Below, one piece after another: positions 32,824 to 33,948 of a stretch of 33,948 bases of DNA. The position numbers were made by a program, and so were the translations under genes. Position 1 is the first letter of the stretch. Each line of letters begins with the position of its first letter. The stretch lies in NCBI GenBank assembly GCA_937858935.1, contig CALLZX010000185.1, forward strand, positions 1 to 33,948, given 5' to 3'. The notes under the pieces were generated by a model. The model saw only the letters and a program-made list of their open reading frames with translations. It searched no databases and was not told the origin of the DNA. Source of the stretch: an uncultured Ignavibacteriales bacterium. Its GTDB lineage: Bacteria > Bacteroidota > Ignavibacteria > Ignavibacteriales > Ignavibacteriaceae.

Positions 32824-32892
32824 AAGAATTTAGAATTATCAACGTAAAATATTAAGTTTTTTTTAATTCTAAATTATACATTCTAAATTCTT
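32824..32892. repeat. Inverted repeat with two alternative 3' arms between tRNA-Gln and tRNA-Glu
   Basis: AAGAATTTAGAAT (32824-32836) is the exact inverse complement of ATTCTAAATTCTT (32880-32892). The overlapping AATTTAGAATTA (32827-32838) is also the exact inverse complement of TAATTCTAAATT (32864-32875). The first arm can thus pair with either of two later arms. A T8 run lies at 32857-32864. Confidence 0.7.
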
Positions 32893-32908
32893 AATTAAAT
32901 ATTACATT

Positions 32909-32982
32909 GGCGCGTTCGTCTAGTGGCTTAGGACACCGCCCTCTCAAGGCGGGGATCACGGGTTCGAATCCCGTACGCGCTA
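32909..32982 (+). tRNA. tRNA-Glu (anticodon CUC)
   Basis: Acceptor GGCGCGU pairs with ACGCGCU (G-U at the first pair), discriminator A at 32982. Anticodon stem CCGCC/GGCGG holds loop CUCUCAA with CUC at 32943-32945. T arm ACGGG-UUCGAAU-CCCGU is perfect. CCA is not encoded. No separate promoter is seen; it is probably read from the tRNA-Gln promoter or through the repeat region. Confidence 0.95.
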
Positions 32983-32990
32983 CAAATAAT

Positions 32991-33015
32991 AGCGGACATT
33001 AAGTCCGCTTTCTTT
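32991..33015 (+). terminator. Rho-independent terminator after tRNA-Glu
   Basis: AGCGGAC (32991-32997) pairs with GTCCGCT (33003-33009) around loop ATTAA and runs into TTCTTTATTTT. Confidence 0.85.
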
Positions 33016-33027
33016 ATTTTATACCTT

Positions 33028-33372
33028 ATGAAAAGATTTAATAAACATATTTTTATTTGTGAGAATAAAAGACCTGAAGGACACCCTAGAGGATGTTGTT
33101 TTGAAAAGGGAAGTGTCGAGGTACGCGAGCACTTAAAAATAAGATTAAAAGAGCTTGGATTGAATGCTGAGATTAGAGCAAATGGAGCAGGATGCCTGGA
33201 TGCATGTGAATTTGGTGTTGCTATAGTAATTTATCCTGAGCAGATTTGGTATGGAGCTGTTACAAAAAATGATGTTGAAGAAATTATTCAGTCACACATC
33301 ATTAATGATAAGCCTGTTGAAAGATTAAAAATAATTCATCCAAGATATAATAAAGATGCAAGACAAGATTAG
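33028..33372 (+). CDS. Thioredoxin-like [2Fe-2S] ferredoxin
   Basis: A 114-residue thioredoxin-fold ferredoxin. The likely cluster ligands are Cys11 (IFICENKR), Cys23 or Cys24 (PRGCCFEKGS), Cys56 and Cys60 (GAGCLDACEFG), the arrangement of Shethna-type 2Fe-2S ferredoxins (in Aquifex positions 9, 22, 55, 59). VIYPEQIWYGAVTKNDVEEII is the conserved C-terminal block. It should be a soluble cytoplasmic electron carrier. It overlaps the next gene (nth) by 17 bases, suggesting co-translation. The partner reductase is not in the window. Confidence 0.9.
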   Translation: MKRFNKHIFICENKRPEGHPRGCCFEKGSVEVREHLKIRLKELGLNAEIRANGAGCLDACEFGVAIVIYPEQIWYGAVTKNDVEEIIQSHIINDKPVERLKIIHPRYNKDARQD

Positions 33373-33948
33373 TAAAGATTTTGCAAAACAAATTTTTGAT
33401 ATTCTTAAGAAAGAATATCCTAAAGTTAAACCTGCACTGGTTTATTCAAATCCATTTGAACTACTTATTGCAACAATTCTTTCTGCACAATGCACTGATG
33501 AAAGAGTAAACATCGTTACAAAAGAACTTTTTAAGAAGTATAATAAACCACAGGATTTTGTTAATCTTGCTCAAGAAGGATTAGAGAAAGAAATATTTTC
33601 AACCGGTTTTTATAAACAGAAAGCAAAAAGTATTAAAGCCTGCTGTGATGAATTAATCAGAAGCCATAAAGGTAAAGTGCCAGCGGATTTCGATGAACTG
33701 GTAAAACTTTCAGGTGTTGGAAGAAAAACAGCTTCTGTAATTGCAGGTAATGCTTTTGGAATTCCTGCCATAGCCGTTGATACTCATGTTAAACGGTTAT
33801 CAAACTTACTGGGTTTTATTGATTCACAAAATCCCGATAAAATAGAATTAAGATTAAAAGAACTTTTACCAGAATCTTATTGGATAAATTCATCACACTG
33901 GCTTGCAACACATGGAAGAAAAATCTGTATTGCCAATAGACCAAAATG
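33356..33948 (+). CDS. nth: Endonuclease III (DNA glycosylase/AP lyase), 3' partial
   Basis: The first 197 residues of Nth, cut by the window end. Nth excises oxidised pyrimidines and cleaves the resulting abasic site. The helix-hairpin-helix is LSGVGRKTASVIAG with catalytic Lys124, and Asp142 in AVDTHVKRL is the second catalytic residue. The N-terminal NPFELLIATILSAQCTDERVN block is typical. The iron-sulfur loop begins at Cys191 (HGRKICIANRPK), and the expected second Cys would be residue 198, just past the right edge. Its ATG overlaps the ferredoxin end by 17 bases. The overlap may reflect co-expression of two Fe-S proteins. Confidence 0.94.
   Translation, partial: MQDKISKDFAKQIFDILKKEYPKVKPALVYSNPFELLIATILSAQCTDERVNIVTKELFKKYNKPQDFVNLAQEGLEKEIFSTGFYKQKAKSIKACCDELIRSHKGKVPADFDELVKLSGVGRKTASVIAGNAFGIPAIAVDTHVKRLSNLLGFIDSQNPDKIELRLKELLPESYWINSSHWLATHGRKICIANRPK

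Noticed and set aside
1-33948. Insertion sequences, prophage, CRISPR or integrase genes
   Set aside because: No transposase, recombinase, repeat-spacer pattern or flanking direct repeat was seen; tRNA genes have no adjacent integrase.

Overview
The window is a gene-dense, AT-rich chromosomal segment of about 34 kb. It most resembles the Bacteroidota-Chlorobiota (FCB) group, probably an Ignavibacteria-like lineage. Evidence: a gingipain-type protease with a C-terminal type IX secretion sorting domain; a short-chain dehydrogenase resembling the Chlorobium sepiapterin reductase; several TTTG-N19/20-TAnnTTTG promoters of the Bacteroidetes type; and frequent Shine-Dalgarno sequences (GGAG, AGGAG), which are unusual in core Bacteroidetes but fit a Chlorobi-side lineage. 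This is inference from familiar families; no 16S or marker search was possible. I see no insertion sequence, prophage or CRISPR array. No gene-free stretch exceeds 300 bases.

Layout. 3-4730: 5'-truncated secreted C25 protease. 4780-6612: glmS, then tRNA-Phe with its own promoter and terminator. 6876-7628: FkbM-type methyltransferase. 7860-13634: tightly packed purC - DUF971 - pgsA - pgpA - cinA - thpR - recA - recX, behind a clear promoter at 7805-7836. 13612-14058 (minus): Nudix hydrolase. 14254-15072: phenylalanine 4-hydroxylase. 15219-17857: two peroxiredoxins followed by 6-pyruvoyltetrahydropterin synthase, GTP cyclohydrolase I and a sepiapterin-reductase-like SDR. Together the three pterin genes could make the tetrahydrobiopterin that the hydroxylase needs. 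17890-20105: an ECF sigma factor / putative anti-sigma / small periplasmic helical protein operon, with a divergent Spy/CpxP-like gene. 20188-21761: tRNA-Leu, a TPR lipid-envelope candidate and a carboxymuconolactone-decarboxylase-like gene.

22040-30494 is the most interesting part. Six genes in one direction encode a giant periplasmic TPR protein, an outer-membrane beta-barrel with a TonB-box-like N-terminus but no room for a plug, an HU-like/transmembrane/SPOR protein, ExbB/TolQ, ExbD/TolR and TonB. This looks like a dedicated proton-motive-force-driven trans-envelope machine. The SPOR and HU-like domains suggest a link to septal peptidoglycan and possibly to the nucleoid, so a Tol-Pal-like role in division is a reasonable hypothesis.

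30466-32605 (minus) holds an NHL-propeller secreted protein, a DUF2085 protein and two small membrane proteins. The right end has tRNA-Gln, tRNA-Glu, a terminator, a 2Fe-2S ferredoxin and a 3'-truncated nth.
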